A DNA stretch of 64,000 nt from Fodinibacter sp963800505. Its GTDB lineage: Bacteria; Actinomycetota; Actinomycetes; Actinomycetales; Dermatophilaceae. Location of the stretch: positions 1 to 64,000 of the forward strand of contig CAWDBL010000014.1 in the NCBI GenBank assembly GCA_963800505.1, written 5' to 3'. Under the pieces are notes generated by a model that saw nothing but the letters and a program-made list of their open reading frames with translations, searched no databases and was not told the origin of the DNA. Numbering within the stretch: position 1 is the stretch's first letter; every line of letters starts with the position of its first letter. This document shows positions 27,210-35,804 of this stretch, piece by piece. Position numbers and translations under genes: made by a program.

Positions 27210-27641
27210 ATGACGCCGTTCGTGGCTGCCGAGCTGGTCCTCGCCCTCGTCGTCGTCCTGGTCGTCGGCGCGCTCACCTTCGTGTGGGCGCGCCGACGCT
27301 ACATCTCCGGCGACGGCCGCCCGGTCATGCTCTGCGCCCGGCGCGAGGGCGAGGCCGGCCGGTGGCGGCTGGGCCTGGCCCGGCTGAGCTCGGACCGCTT
27401 CGAGTGGTTCAGCATCGTCGGTCCCTCGCTGCGCGCCGAGGTGTCCTGGCAGCGCGGTGAGCTCGACTTCGGCACGGCCGTGCCGCTGAGCGACCCCATC
27501 CCCGGGCTGGCCGACCCGGTGGCCGTTCAGGGGCGGGCGGGCGCGCAGGCGTGCGAGTTCGCGTTCGTGCCGGCCGCCTACACCGCGGTGCGGGCCTGGC
27601 TGGAGTCCAGCCCGCCCGGCTTCAACGTCAACGTCGCCTGA
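27210..27641 (+). CDS. DUF2550-family membrane-anchored protein
   Basis: 143 residues: an N-terminal membrane helix (AAELVLALVVVLVVGALTFV) and a cytoplasmic domain starting WARRRYISGDGRPVMLCAR. This family follows atpC in many actinobacteria, but its role is unknown. Located 22 bp after atpC, it is the last gene of the operon and is followed by a large inverted repeat. Confidence 0.8.
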   Translation: MTPFVAAELVLALVVVLVVGALTFVWARRRYISGDGRPVMLCARREGEAGRWRLGLARLSSDRFEWFSIVGPSLRAEVSWQRGELDFGTAVPLSDPIPGLADPVAVQGRAGAQACEFAFVPAAYTAVRAWLESSPPGFNVNVA

Positions 27642-27653
27642 ACTGCCCTCTTT

Positions 27654-27732
27654 CCCGACTTATTGCGGATTTCCCACCCCAGGAAGTCGGCTCAAGTGCC
27701 GCTTGTGGGTGGGAAATCCGCAAGAAGTCGGG
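27654..27732. repeat. 26-bp inverted repeat between convergent genes, probable bidirectional terminator
   Basis: Arms 27654-27679 and 27707-27732 are reverse complements over 26 bases with one mismatch (A at 27662), separated by 27 bases. The arm includes TTGCGGATTTCCCACCC. It lies 12 bp after the DUF2550 stop and 14 bp before the end of the convergent adenosyltransferase gene. Size and lower GC than the surroundings suggest either a terminator or a palindromic repeat element. Confidence 0.75.
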
Positions 27733-27745
27733 TCGGGGGCCGGGC

Positions 27746-28363
27746 TCAGTCCGTCGGTGCTGCTTCGCGGCCGCCGCCGGGGGCCCAGAGCACGTCGCCG
27801 CCGGGCAGGTTGGCGCAGCGGGCCAGCACGAACAGCAGGTCGGACAACCGGTTGAGGTAGGTGGCCGTGACCGGGTTGACCCCACCCTCGCCGCGGGACT
27901 CGCCCGGCTCGGTGCCGTAGGCCTCGACGGCCGCCCACACCGACCGCTCCGCGCGACGCACGACGGTCAGGGCCAGGTGCAGGTGCGCGGCACCGGGCGT
28001 GCCGCCGGGCAGGATGAAGGACCGCAGCTTCTCGAGCCGCTCGAGGTAGTGGTCGCAGTCGGTCTCGAGCTCGCCGACCCACTCCTCCTTGACCCGCAGC
28101 GGCGGGTACTCGTAGGTGCGCTGCAGCGGGGTGGACAGGTCGGCGCCGATGTCGAACAGGTCGTTCTGCACCCGGGTCAGCACCACGCGCACGTCCTCGG
28201 GAAGGTCGCCGCAGGCGATGGCCACGCCGAGGGCCGCGTTCGCCTCGTTGGTGTCGGCGTAGGCGGCCAGCCGCGGGTCGGTCTTGCGGGTGCGGCTCAG
28301 GTCGCCCAGCGAGGTGCTGCCGTCGTCGCCGGTGCGGGTGTAGATGCGGGTGAGGTTGACCAT
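27746..28363 (-). CDS. Cob(I)alamin adenosyltransferase, PduO type
   Basis: 205 residues. Converts cob(I)alamin and ATP to adenosylcobalamin. The N-terminal ATP-binding motif RIYTRTGDDGSTSLGD is complete, the central VVRRAERSVW and NRLSDLLFVLAR segments carry the conserved Arg/Glu and Asp/Arg of the active site. ATG 28363 begins the motif. The next cobalamin-related gene is the B12-dependent mutase at 29-31 kb, for which this enzyme would supply cofactor. Confidence 0.93.
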   Translation of the reverse strand: MVNLTRIYTRTGDDGSTSLGDLSRTRKTDPRLAAYADTNEANAALGVAIACGDLPEDVRVVLTRVQNDLFDIGADLSTPLQRTYEYPPLRVKEEWVGELETDCDHYLERLEKLRSFILPGGTPGAAHLHLALTVVRRAERSVWAAVEAYGTEPGESRGEGGVNPVTATYLNRLSDLLFVLARCANLPGGDVLWAPGGGREAAPTD

Positions 28364-28512
28364 GGCCCCAGCCTCGCAGACGCGGCAACGGCACTCCTCT
28401 CTGGCATGAAGGTGACATTGTCCATTCTTTGCCTGCTCTTTACCCGAATGTGGGTGACGCGCATACCCCCGGGTCGATCTAATGGACCCACAACGATGTG
28501 AGAGGGGGCACC

Positions 28513-28884
28513 GTGGCGGCACAGGGGACGGCCATCGTGACCATCAACGAGTTCCACGATGACCGGGGTTGCCACGTCATGCTGCGGGGGCGGCTCGACG
28601 TGCGTACGGTGGCCGACCTGCGCCTGACGGTGCACCGGCTGATCGCCGACGGCTCCACGCCGGTGCTGCTCGACCTCGGCGAGGCCGAGGTGGGCGACGC
28701 CACCGGTTTCGGTTTCATCGTCGAGTGCCAGCGACGCGCTCGACGTGCCGGGCGGCCGATGCGCATCGTCGCCGCCAACGAGCGCACGCGTCGGCTGCTG
28801 CGTCGTGCGCGGATGCACTCGCTGCTGGGCGCACTGCCCACCACGGTCACCGACGAGCCGGCGCTGGCCGGTGCGGCCGGCTGA
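28513..28884 (+). CDS. STAS-domain protein (anti-sigma factor antagonist-like)
   Basis: 123 residues, a lone STAS domain: HVMLRGRLDVRTVADLRLTV, then LLDLGEAEVGDATGFGFIV. At the site where SpoIIAA has the phosphorylated serine (DSSG), this protein reads DATG, so threonine is the likely acceptor. No anti-sigma kinase is adjacent. GTG 28513 follows GAGAGGGGG; an upstream GTG at 28498 is possible. Confidence 0.8.
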   Translation: MAAQGTAIVTINEFHDDRGCHVMLRGRLDVRTVADLRLTVHRLIADGSTPVLLDLGEAEVGDATGFGFIVECQRRARRAGRPMRIVAANERTRRLLRRARMHSLLGALPTTVTDEPALAGAAG

Positions 28885-28991
28885 CCTTCGCCTGGGCGCT
28901 CGCCGACGAGGGGCCCGGTGCCCGCTGGTGTGGGCACTCTCACCGCGCCGGTCGCTACCCGCACCCGTGCGCCGCGGCTAGCGTTCACCGC

Positions 28992-31061
28992 ATGCCCGAG
29001 AGCCCCGACGCCACCCGCCCCGAGCGCGACCGCCCGTGGGTGATGCGGACCTACGCAGGCCACTCCAGCGCCGCCGCCAGCAACGCCCTCTACCGGCGCA
29101 ACCTCGACAAGGGCCAGACCGGCCTGTCGGTGGCGTTCGACCTGCCGACCCAGACCGGCTACGACCCCGACCACGTGCTCGCCCGCGGCGAGGTGGGCAA
29201 GGTGGGCGTGCCGATCTCGCACATCGGCGACATGCGCGCGCTCTTCGCCGACATCCCGCTGTCGCGGATGAACACCTCGATGACGATCAACGCCACCGCG
29301 ATGTGGCTGCTCGCCCTCTACCAGGTGGCCGCCGAGGAGCAGGCGCAGGAGGTGGGTGAGGACCCGGCATCCGCCGTGCGGGCGCTGGCCGGCACCACCC
29401 AGAACGACATCATCAAGGAGTACCTCTCGCGCGGGACCTATGTCTTCGCCCCGGGGCCCTCGCTGCGGCTGATCACCGACATGGTGACCTACACCGTCAA
29501 CGACATCCCCAAGTGGAACCCGACCAACATCTGCAGCTACCACCTGCAGGAGGCCGGCGCGACGCCCGTGCAGGAGATCGCCTACGCGATGTGTACCGCG
29601 ATCGCCGTGCTGGATGCCGTGCGCGACTCGGGCCAGGTTCCCCCCGAGCGCTTCGGTGAGGTCGTCGCCCGCATCTCGTTCTTCGTCAACGCCGGCGTGC
29701 GCTTCGTCGAGGAGATGTGCAAGATGCGCGCCTTCGTGCAGCTCTGGGACGAGCTGACCCTCGAGCGCTACGGCGTCACCGACGCCAAGCAGCGCCGGTT
29801 CCGCTACGGCGTCCAGGTGAACTCGCTCGGGCTCACCGAGGCGCAGCCCGAGAACAACGTGCAGCGCATCGTGCTCGAGATGCTCGCCGTGACGATGAGC
29901 AAGGACGCCCGGGCCCGCGCGGTCCAGCTGCCCGCGTGGAACGAGGCGCTCGGCCTGCCCCGGCCCTGGGACCAGCAGTGGTCGCTGCGCATCCAGCAGG
30001 TGCTGGCCTTCGAGAGCGACCTGCTCGAGTACGACGACCTCTTCGAGGGCTCGAAGGTCGTCTCGGCCAAGGTCGCCGAGCTCGTCGAGGGCGCCCGGGC
30101 CGAGATCGACCGGGTGCAGGAGATGGGCGGCGCCGTGCCGGCGGTCGAGGGCGGCTACATGAAGAGCGAGCTCGTGGCCTCGCACTCTCGCCGTCGCCAG
30201 CGCATCGAGGCCGGCGAGGACGTCGTCGTGGGCGTCAACCGCTTCGAGACGACCGAGCCCAACCCGCTGACCGCCGACCTCGAGACGGCGATCCAGGGCG
30301 TGGATGCCGGTGTCGAGGCCGCCGCGGTGGCCGCGGTCCGGCGCTGGCGGGAGGAGCGCGACGCCGACCCGGAGCGCCGCGAGCGCGCGGCATCCGCCCT
30401 GGCCCGCCTCATCGCGGATGCCGGCACCGACGCCAACCTGATGCCGGCGACCCTGGAGTGCGCCCGGGCCGGGCTGACCACGGGGGAGTGGGCCGGGGCG
30501 CTGCGGTCGGTCTTCGGTGAGTTCCGGGCACCGACCGGGGTCAGCGGCTCGGTCGGCGTGGGCGCGGGGTCCGAGGCCCTGGCCGACGTGCGGGCGATGG
30601 TGGCCCGCACCAGCGACGAGCTCGGCGAGCGGCTGCGGCTGCTCGTGGGCAAGCCCGGGCTCGACGGCCACTCCAACGGCGCCGAGCAGATCGCCGTGCG
30701 GGCGCGCGACGCGGGTTTCGAGGTGGTCTACCAGGGCATCCGGCTCACACCGGAGCAGATCGTGGGCGCCGCGGTGGCCGAGGACGTGCATCTCGTCGGC
30801 ATCTCGATCCTGAGCGGCTCGCACATGGAGCTGGTGCCGGAGGTGCTCGACCTGATGCGCGAGGCCGGTGCCGGTGACGTGCCGGTGATCGTCGGCGGCA
30901 TCATCCCCGAGGCCGACGCCGTGAAGCTCAAGGCGATGGGCGTGGCCGAGGTGTTCACGCCCAAGGACTTCGGGCTCAACGACATCATGGTCCGCTTCGT
31001 CGAGGTCATCCGGGCCTCGCGGGGCTTGGGCGCCGACGCGCCGGCGCCCGCCCACGCCTGA
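28992..31061 (+). CDS. Ethylmalonyl-CoA mutase-type (MeaA-like) B12-dependent acyl-CoA mutase
   Basis: 689-residue single-chain mutase using adenosylcobalamin. The catalytic barrel (residues 15-530) begins with RTYAGHSSAAASNALYRRN and has FDLPTQTGYDPDH; the C-terminal B12 domain has the base-off motif DGHSNG, SILSG and VGGIIP. Sequence resembles Streptomyces MeaA/ethylmalonyl-CoA mutase more than the two-subunit methylmalonyl-CoA mutase. With Ccr (43 kb), the thiolase (48.8 kb), the 3-hydroxybutyryl-CoA dehydrogenase (33.9 kb) and the epimerase it fits the ethylmalonyl-CoA pathway. TAGCGT at 28979-28984 is 7 nt before ATG: leaderless promoter. Confidence 0.9.
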   Translation: MPESPDATRPERDRPWVMRTYAGHSSAAASNALYRRNLDKGQTGLSVAFDLPTQTGYDPDHVLARGEVGKVGVPISHIGDMRALFADIPLSRMNTSMTINATAMWLLALYQVAAEEQAQEVGEDPASAVRALAGTTQNDIIKEYLSRGTYVFAPGPSLRLITDMVTYTVNDIPKWNPTNICSYHLQEAGATPVQEIAYAMCTAIAVLDAVRDSGQVPPERFGEVVARISFFVNAGVRFVEEMCKMRAFVQLWDELTLERYGVTDAKQRRFRYGVQVNSLGLTEAQPENNVQRIVLEMLAVTMSKDARARAVQLPAWNEALGLPRPWDQQWSLRIQQVLAFESDLLEYDDLFEGSKVVSAKVAELVEGARAEIDRVQEMGGAVPAVEGGYMKSELVASHSRRRQRIEAGEDVVVGVNRFETTEPNPLTADLETAIQGVDAGVEAAAVAAVRRWREERDADPERRERAASALARLIADAGTDANLMPATLECARAGLTTGEWAGALRSVFGEFRAPTGVSGSVGVGAGSEALADVRAMVARTSDELGERLRLLVGKPGLDGHSNGAEQIAVRARDAGFEVVYQGIRLTPEQIVGAAVAEDVHLVGISILSGSHMELVPEVLDLMREAGAGDVPVIVGGIIPEADAVKLKAMGVAEVFTPKDFGLNDIMVRFVEVIRASRGLGADAPAPAHA

Positions 31062-31096
31062 GCGAGGACGGGCGCCGGAGCGGCAGCCGGAGGGCG

Positions 31097-31678
31097 TCAG
31101 GCGTCGACCGAGGCCGACAGCGCCGAGGCAAGCTCGCGGGTGAACGCCGGGATGTCGTCGGGGTTGCGGCTGGTGATGAGGTTGTCATCGACGACGACCT
31201 CACGGTCCTCCCAGGTGGCCCCGGCGTTGCGCAGGTCGGTCTGCAGGCTGGGCCAGGAGGTGAGGCTGCGGCCGCGCACGACGTCGGCCTCGATGAGGGT
31301 CCACGGCGCGTGGCAGATCGCGGCCACCGGCTTGCCGGACTGCACGAACTGGCGCACGAACGCCACGGCATCCTCGTCGGTGCGCAGGGCGTCGGGGTTG
31401 GCGACGCCGCCGGGCAGCACGAGGGCGGCGTAGTCGGCGACGTCGGCCGACGCCACGGTGACGTCGACGTCGAAGGTGTCGCCCTTGTCGAGGTGGTTGA
31501 AGGCCTGGACGGTGCCGTCCTGCGTCGAGATGAGCACCGGGGTGGAGCCGGACTTCTCGACGGCTTCCCAGGGGCCGGTGAGCTCGACCTGCTCGATGCC
31601 CTCGGGAGCGACGAGGAAGGCGACCTTGCGCTGCTCGCTGGTGGTCGTGGTGGTGCTGGTGTCGGTCGTGCTGGTCAT
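31097..31678 (-). CDS. DJ-1/PfpI-family protein
   Basis: 193 residues. The nucleophile elbow is AAICHAPW with the catalytic Cys followed by His, as in PfpI/YhbO-type glyoxalase/deglycase or protease-like proteins; the acidic residue region PEGIEQVELTGPW is near the N-terminus. The first 18 residues are a Thr/Ser-rich tail (STTDTSTTTTTS). ATG 31678 follows GAGAGGAC. Probably a stress protein acting on damaged or glycated molecules; activity unknown. Confidence 0.85.
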   Translation of the reverse strand: MTSTTDTSTTTTTSEQRKVAFLVAPEGIEQVELTGPWEAVEKSGSTPVLISTQDGTVQAFNHLDKGDTFDVDVTVASADVADYAALVLPGGVANPDALRTDEDAVAFVRQFVQSGKPVAAICHAPWTLIEADVVRGRSLTSWPSLQTDLRNAGATWEDREVVVDDNLITSRNPDDIPAFTRELASALSASVDA

Positions 31679-31818
31679 GGTGGTGTCCTCTCGGTCCGAC
31701 GGAAATGGCGACGGCGCCGTGGTGCGGCGCCGGGAGTCGACAACTGTTGGCCTACCCACGGCATTCCCCGGTATGCCGCAGCCGCCTCGCCGTCGAAGGT
31801 GCGCGTAGCGTGCCCGGC

Positions 31819-32118
31819 ATGGCCCTGCACTGCGCCGCCACGCTGGTCCTCCTGCCGGTCGGCACGGCGCCGGATGCCGTGGCCGCCCCCGGTGCCGGTG
31901 CTGTCACGATCGCCCCGCTCGACGCCAGTGCCGACGTGGTGGACGAGCTGCAGGCGGTCGCCGACCTGCACCGGGGCGAGCGCGTCGTCGTGCCGGTCGA
32001 CCCCGAGCAGCTGGCAGCCGTTGTCGACCACCTCGGCCGCGCCCACGGCCCGTTGCAGGACGTCGTGGTGCTCGAGATCGGTGACGACGGCTGGGCCATC
32101 ATCCCGACGGAGGGCTGA
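31819..32118 (+). CDS. Small hypothetical protein
   Basis: 99 residues with no family I recognise. It is rich in Val, Ala and Asp, with a C-terminal stretch (LQDVVVLEIGDDGWAIIP) that looks like paired beta strands. Predicted soluble. ATG 31819 is chosen because TAGCGT (31806-31811) ends 7 nt before it, the leaderless arrangement seen elsewhere here. A longer reading to 31705 crosses that promoter and is unlikely. It ends just before the first repeat-element region. Confidence 0.6.
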   Translation: MALHCAATLVLLPVGTAPDAVAAPGAGAVTIAPLDASADVVDELQAVADLHRGERVVVPVDPEQLAAVVDHLGRAHGPLQDVVVLEIGDDGWAIIPTEG

Positions 32119-32143
32119 GGCTGGCCGCCCCGGCGTCCCTCGT

Positions 32144-32553
32144 GTGACCTATTGGTCGATCTGGGGACACCCGACACCCCGGATGCCGTCGGCTCGGGTT
32201 CGTACTCCCGACTCGGGTCGTTGCTCCGGGCTCGGGTCCGTACTCCCGTTACGTGCCGCTGCAGCAGCACGAATCCGGAGCAACGACACACATCGGGAGC
32301 AACGACCCGAGCCGGCGGCAGAGGCAGGAGCGGAGAGAATGGCTGCCGAAGGCGAGCCGGCCACAGCGGAAGAGCGGAGCGGCGGGATGTTGGGCGAACC
32401 GACCAGCGAACGGCCGCACACGGCATCCCACCGCGCAGCGGCCAGTGAAGCGCGACCCAAGCCGGGCGTCCCTCCTGTGACCTATTGGTCGATCCGGGGA
32501 CAGCCAGCCACCGGATGCCGTCCCGGAGGTGACCTATTGGTCGATCCCGGGAC
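32144..32553. repeat. Intergenic repeat element, copy 1 (direct terminal repeats plus long hairpin)
   Basis: No gene is seen in 32119-32556. Three copies of a 25-base repeat containing GACCTATTGGTCGATC stand in the same orientation at 32144-32168, 32477-32501 and 32529-32553. Between the first two is an inverted repeat with 16-base perfect arms at 32212-32227 and 32296-32311 (core GGTCGTTGCTCC). The left and right ends match, in reverse complement, parts of the 50957-51753 region. I do not recognise the family. Confidence 0.8.
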
Positions 32554-32556
32554 GGG

Positions 32557-33252
32557 TCAGAAGAGGCGGTGCTCGCTGTGGTCGATGCCCTTGAGCGCGT
32601 CGTAGTCGAGCACCACGCAGCGGATGCCGCGGTCCTGGGCGAGCGTGCGCGCCTGCGGCTTGATCTGCTGGGCCGCGAAGACGCCGGTGACCGGCGCCAG
32701 GTGCGGGTCGCGGTTCATCAGCTCGAGGTAGCGGGTCAGCTGCTCCACGCCGTCGATGTCGCCGCGGCGCTTGATCTCGATGGCGACCGTGGCGCCGGCG
32801 CCGTCCTTGCACAGGATGTCGACCGGGCCGATCGGGGTCATGTACTCGCGCCGGGTCAGCGTCCACCCGTCGCCGAGCGTGGTGATGTGCTCGGCGAGCA
32901 GCTTCTGCAGGTGCGCCTCGACGCCGTCCTTGACCAGGCCCGGGTCGATGCCCAGCTCGTGCCGGCTGTCGTGGTGCACCTCGTGGATCTTCACGCGCAG
33001 CCGGTCCTCGGACTTGGCGTGCTGCACGACCCACACCGCGGTCACGCCCTCGGCCGCCTCACTCTCGTCGGGCTCGACCTCGGCCATCGCGCACGGTGGC
33101 GACATCCAGTTCAGCGGCTTGTAGGACCCGCCGTCGGAGTGCACGAGCACCGAGCCGTCGGCCTTGACCACCAGCAACCGGGTCGCCAGCGGCAGGTGGG
33201 CGGTGAGCCGCCCGTCGTAGTCGACGCTGCACGTCGCGATCATCAGGCGCAC
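32557..33252 (-). CDS. nucS: Endonuclease NucS (non-canonical mismatch repair)
   Basis: 231 residues. NucS cuts both strands at mismatches and replaces MutS/MutL in most actinobacteria. The N-terminal DNA-binding domain (MIATCSVDYDGRL onward) is followed by the RecB-like nuclease: PVDILCKDG (Asp), VAIEIKRRG (Glu-x-Lys) and EQLTRYLE. The C-terminus ends in HRLF, resembling the hydrophobic tails that contact the beta clamp. GTG 33252 starts the conserved N-terminus, with TAGGGT 8 nt upstream on the minus strand. Confidence 0.95.
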   Translation of the reverse strand: MRLMIATCSVDYDGRLTAHLPLATRLLVVKADGSVLVHSDGGSYKPLNWMSPPCAMAEVEPDESEAAEGVTAVWVVQHAKSEDRLRVKIHEVHHDSRHELGIDPGLVKDGVEAHLQKLLAEHITTLGDGWTLTRREYMTPIGPVDILCKDGAGATVAIEIKRRGDIDGVEQLTRYLELMNRDPHLAPVTGVFAAQQIKPQARTLAQDRGIRCVVLDYDALKGIDHSEHRLF

Positions 33253-33362
33253 GGTCGACCACCCTACCGCCGTGTGACCTGCGGCTCCGTTGCCCTGCGA
33301 GACATGCGGGCGCACACTCATGGGTAGGAAGCCGGTGCACGGTCGCGGTAGAGGTGAGGCCA

Positions 33363-33806
33363 ATGAGGGCAGCCCTGTGGACGGGGATCCTCGTCGTGCT
33401 GCCCGGGATCTGGTTCGTGGCCCAGGGGGCCGCGCTGAACTGGTTCACCGGGGGCGAGCCGCCCCGCCTGCTGCGCCCCCTCGCCCGGCGGCTCGGGCCG
33501 CGCGCCGAGCGCCTGCGCCTCTGGCGCCGGCGGGTGCTCGGCCGCCCGGTGCCCCAGCCGATGCCGCCCGTGCTGATCGCCATGGAGCTGCGCCGGCTCG
33601 AGGTCGAGATCCGCCGGGTCGAGGAGGGCGACATGCCACACCAGGCGGCCCGGCTGCGCGCGGTGCTGGCCGCCTACGACCAGCTGTTGATCCAGCTCTG
33701 CCAGCAGGTGCAGGTGCCCACTGACGGGCTGGGCCTGCCGCCGCTGCACTCCCGCGAACGGGTGACCCTCGAGGCCGAGCTGGTCGCGGCGGGTCACGAC
33801 TGGTGA
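33363..33806 (+). CDS. Conserved hypothetical membrane-associated protein
   Basis: 147 residues: an N-terminal membrane helix (LWTGILVVLPGIWFVAQGAAL), an arginine-rich linker, then an amphipathic helical region (VLIAMELRRLEVEIRRVEEGD ... LRAVLAAYDQLLIQLC) likely to form a coiled coil. ATG 33363 follows AGGTGAGG. Divergent from nucS with 110 bp between. Function unknown. Confidence 0.75.
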   Translation: MRAALWTGILVVLPGIWFVAQGAALNWFTGGEPPRLLRPLARRLGPRAERLRLWRRRVLGRPVPQPMPPVLIAMELRRLEVEIRRVEEGDMPHQAARLRAVLAAYDQLLIQLCQQVQVPTDGLGLPPLHSRERVTLEAELVAAGHDW

Positions 33807-33929
33807 GGGGCGCGGGGGAGGCGTGACGGCATCCGGGATGGTGACGTCGGTCGCATCGAGCGTGGGGGTAAGAAGTGTCACGCCGTGCTGGTGTCGTGAG
33901 GCCGCGAACCCTCTGGAAGGATCGCGGCC

Positions 33930-35708
33930 ATGACGCGTGACTTCACCAGTGTGGGTGTGATCGGACTCGGGACGATGGGCGCGGGGATCGTGGAGGTCTT
34001 CGCGCGCAACGGGATCGACGTGATCGCCGTCGAGGTCGACGAGGCCGGTATCGAGCACGGCAAGGCGGTGCTGGGGGGCAGCACCGGGCGTGCGCTGGCG
34101 CGGGGCAAGCTGACCCAGGACGAGCACGACGCGCTGCACACGCGGGTCACCTACACCAGCGACCTCGCCGACCTGGCCGGCTGCCAGCTCGTGGTCGAGG
34201 CGGTGCCCGAGCAGCTCGACCTCAAGAAGGAGCTGCTCGGCAAGGTCGACGCCGTGGTCTCGCCGGATGCCGTGCTGGCCACCAACACCTCCTCGCTGCC
34301 GGTCACCGAGATCGCGGTCGCGACGTCGAACCCCAAGCGGGTCGTCGGCATGCACTTCTTCAACCCGGCGCCGGTGCAGCAGTTCGTCGAGGTGATCCGC
34401 ACCGTGATCACCGCCGACGACGTCTTCGAGGACGTCGAGGCGCTCGCCGAGCGGCTCGGCAAGAAGCCGGTGATCGTCGGCGACAAGGCGGGCTTCATCG
34501 CCAACGCCCTGCTCTTCGGCTACCTCAACCACGCGGTCTCGATGTACGAGAGCCGCTACGCGACCCGCGAGGACCTCGACGCTGCGATGCGCTTCGGCTG
34601 CGGCTACCCGATGGGCCCGCTCGCGCTGCTCGACCTGATCGGCCTCGACACGGCCTACGAGATCCTCGACACGATGTACCGCCAGGGCCGCGACCGGCTG
34701 CACGCGCCGAGCCCGATCATCAAGCAGATGGTCAGCGCCGGGCTGCTGGGCCGCAAGAGCGGCCGTGGCTTCTACACCTACGCCGAGCCCGGCTCGCCGC
34801 AGGTCGTCCCCGACGCCAAGACCCCGTCGGGTGGCCCGCCGCCCGGGGTGGAGCTGCGGCCGGTGACGTCGGTGGGCGTGGTCGGGTCGGGCACCATGGC
34901 GACCGGCATCATCGAGGTGTTCGCCAAGGCCGGGTACGCCGTCACCTATGTCGCCCGCGGCGACGCCAAGGTGGATGCCGTTCGCGCCGCGATCGCCCGC
35001 AACAACGCCCGGGCGGTGGAGAAGGGCCGGATGACGGCCGAGAACGCCGAGGCGCTGCTCGGCCGGGTGACCGGTGCGACGACGCGCGAGGCGCTGGCCG
35101 ACGTCGACCTCGTCGTCGAGGCGATCGCCGAGGACCTCGCGGTCAAGCAGGACCTGTTCCGCGACCTCGACCGGGTCTGCAAGCCCGGCGCCATCCTCGC
35201 CACGACCACCTCGTCGCTGCCGATCATCGACTGCGCCAAGGTGACCTCGCGGCCGCAGGACGTCATCGGCATGCACTTCTTCAACCCCGCCTCGATCATG
35301 AAGCTGGTCGAGGTCGTGCACACCGTGTCGACCGCCCCCGACGTCACCGCCACGGTGCAGGACCTCTGCGCCAAGGTCGGCAAGGTGGCCGTCACCTGTG
35401 GCGACCGGTCGGGCTTCATCGTCAACGCCCTGCTCTTCCCCTACCTCAACGACGCGGTGCGGATGCTCGAGGCCAACTACGCCGGCGCCGACGACATCGA
35501 CACCGCGATGAAGACCGGCTGTGGCCTGCCGATGGGGCCCTTCGAGCTGCTCGACGTCGTGGGGCTCGACGTGTCGCTGGCCATCGAGCGCGAGCTCTAC
35601 ACCGAGTTCCGCGAGCCGGGGTATGCCCCCGCGCCGCTGCTCGAGCACCTCGTCACCGCCGGCTACCTGGGCCGCAAGACCGGGCGCGGGTTCCGCACCT
35701 ACGCCTGA
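33930..35708 (+). CDS. Double-module 3-hydroxyacyl-CoA (3-hydroxybutyryl-CoA) dehydrogenase
   Basis: 592 residues made of two tandem full-length dehydrogenase modules (about 1-287 and 312-592) joined by a Pro/Gly linker. Each has a Rossmann GxGxxG (GLGTMGAG; GSGTMATG), the catalytic histidine region GMHFFNPA and the C-terminal dimerisation segment ending GRGFYTYA or GRGFRTYA. Both look catalytically complete. Role: NAD(P)-linked oxidation or reduction of 3-hydroxybutyryl-CoA or similar. In this setting it could supply (S)-3-hydroxybutyryl-CoA for crotonyl-CoA and Ccr. RBS GGAAGG before ATG 33930. Confidence 0.92.
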   Translation: MTRDFTSVGVIGLGTMGAGIVEVFARNGIDVIAVEVDEAGIEHGKAVLGGSTGRALARGKLTQDEHDALHTRVTYTSDLADLAGCQLVVEAVPEQLDLKKELLGKVDAVVSPDAVLATNTSSLPVTEIAVATSNPKRVVGMHFFNPAPVQQFVEVIRTVITADDVFEDVEALAERLGKKPVIVGDKAGFIANALLFGYLNHAVSMYESRYATREDLDAAMRFGCGYPMGPLALLDLIGLDTAYEILDTMYRQGRDRLHAPSPIIKQMVSAGLLGRKSGRGFYTYAEPGSPQVVPDAKTPSGGPPPGVELRPVTSVGVVGSGTMATGIIEVFAKAGYAVTYVARGDAKVDAVRAAIARNNARAVEKGRMTAENAEALLGRVTGATTREALADVDLVVEAIAEDLAVKQDLFRDLDRVCKPGAILATTTSSLPIIDCAKVTSRPQDVIGMHFFNPASIMKLVEVVHTVSTAPDVTATVQDLCAKVGKVAVTCGDRSGFIVNALLFPYLNDAVRMLEANYAGADDIDTAMKTGCGLPMGPFELLDVVGLDVSLAIERELYTEFREPGYAPAPLLEHLVTAGYLGRKTGRGFRTYA

Positions 35709-35729
35709 CCGGCATCGGGGCTCGTCGAC

Positions 35730-35779
35730 CGTAGAGGACACGCCGCACCGGCTCGAGCCCGGGCGGCGTGTTCTCTACG
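35730..35779. terminator. 17-bp hairpin sharing its arm with the rho terminator
   Basis: Arms 35730-35746 and 35763-35779 pair over 17 bases with one G-U pair; the loop holds a small palindrome GGCTCGAGCC. It begins 21 bp after the dehydrogenase stop. The right arm, read in reverse, contains GTAGAGAACACGCCGCC, identical to 17 bases of the rho terminator arm at 10.7 kb. Confidence 0.75.
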
Positions 35780-35804
35780 TTCGACCGGTCGATAGGTTGG
35801 GCTG

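Noticed and set aside
28992..31061. Annotation of the mutase as methylmalonyl-CoA mutase large subunit
   Set aside because: Single gene of 689 residues without a small-subunit partner and with MeaA-like sequence; Ccr nearby favours ethylmalonyl-CoA mutase, though a tree would be decisive.
32149..32460. Short frames translating TYWSI-type peptides in both repeat regions
   Set aside because: The shared peptide arises from the repeated DNA; frames differ between copies and have no ribosome-binding sites.
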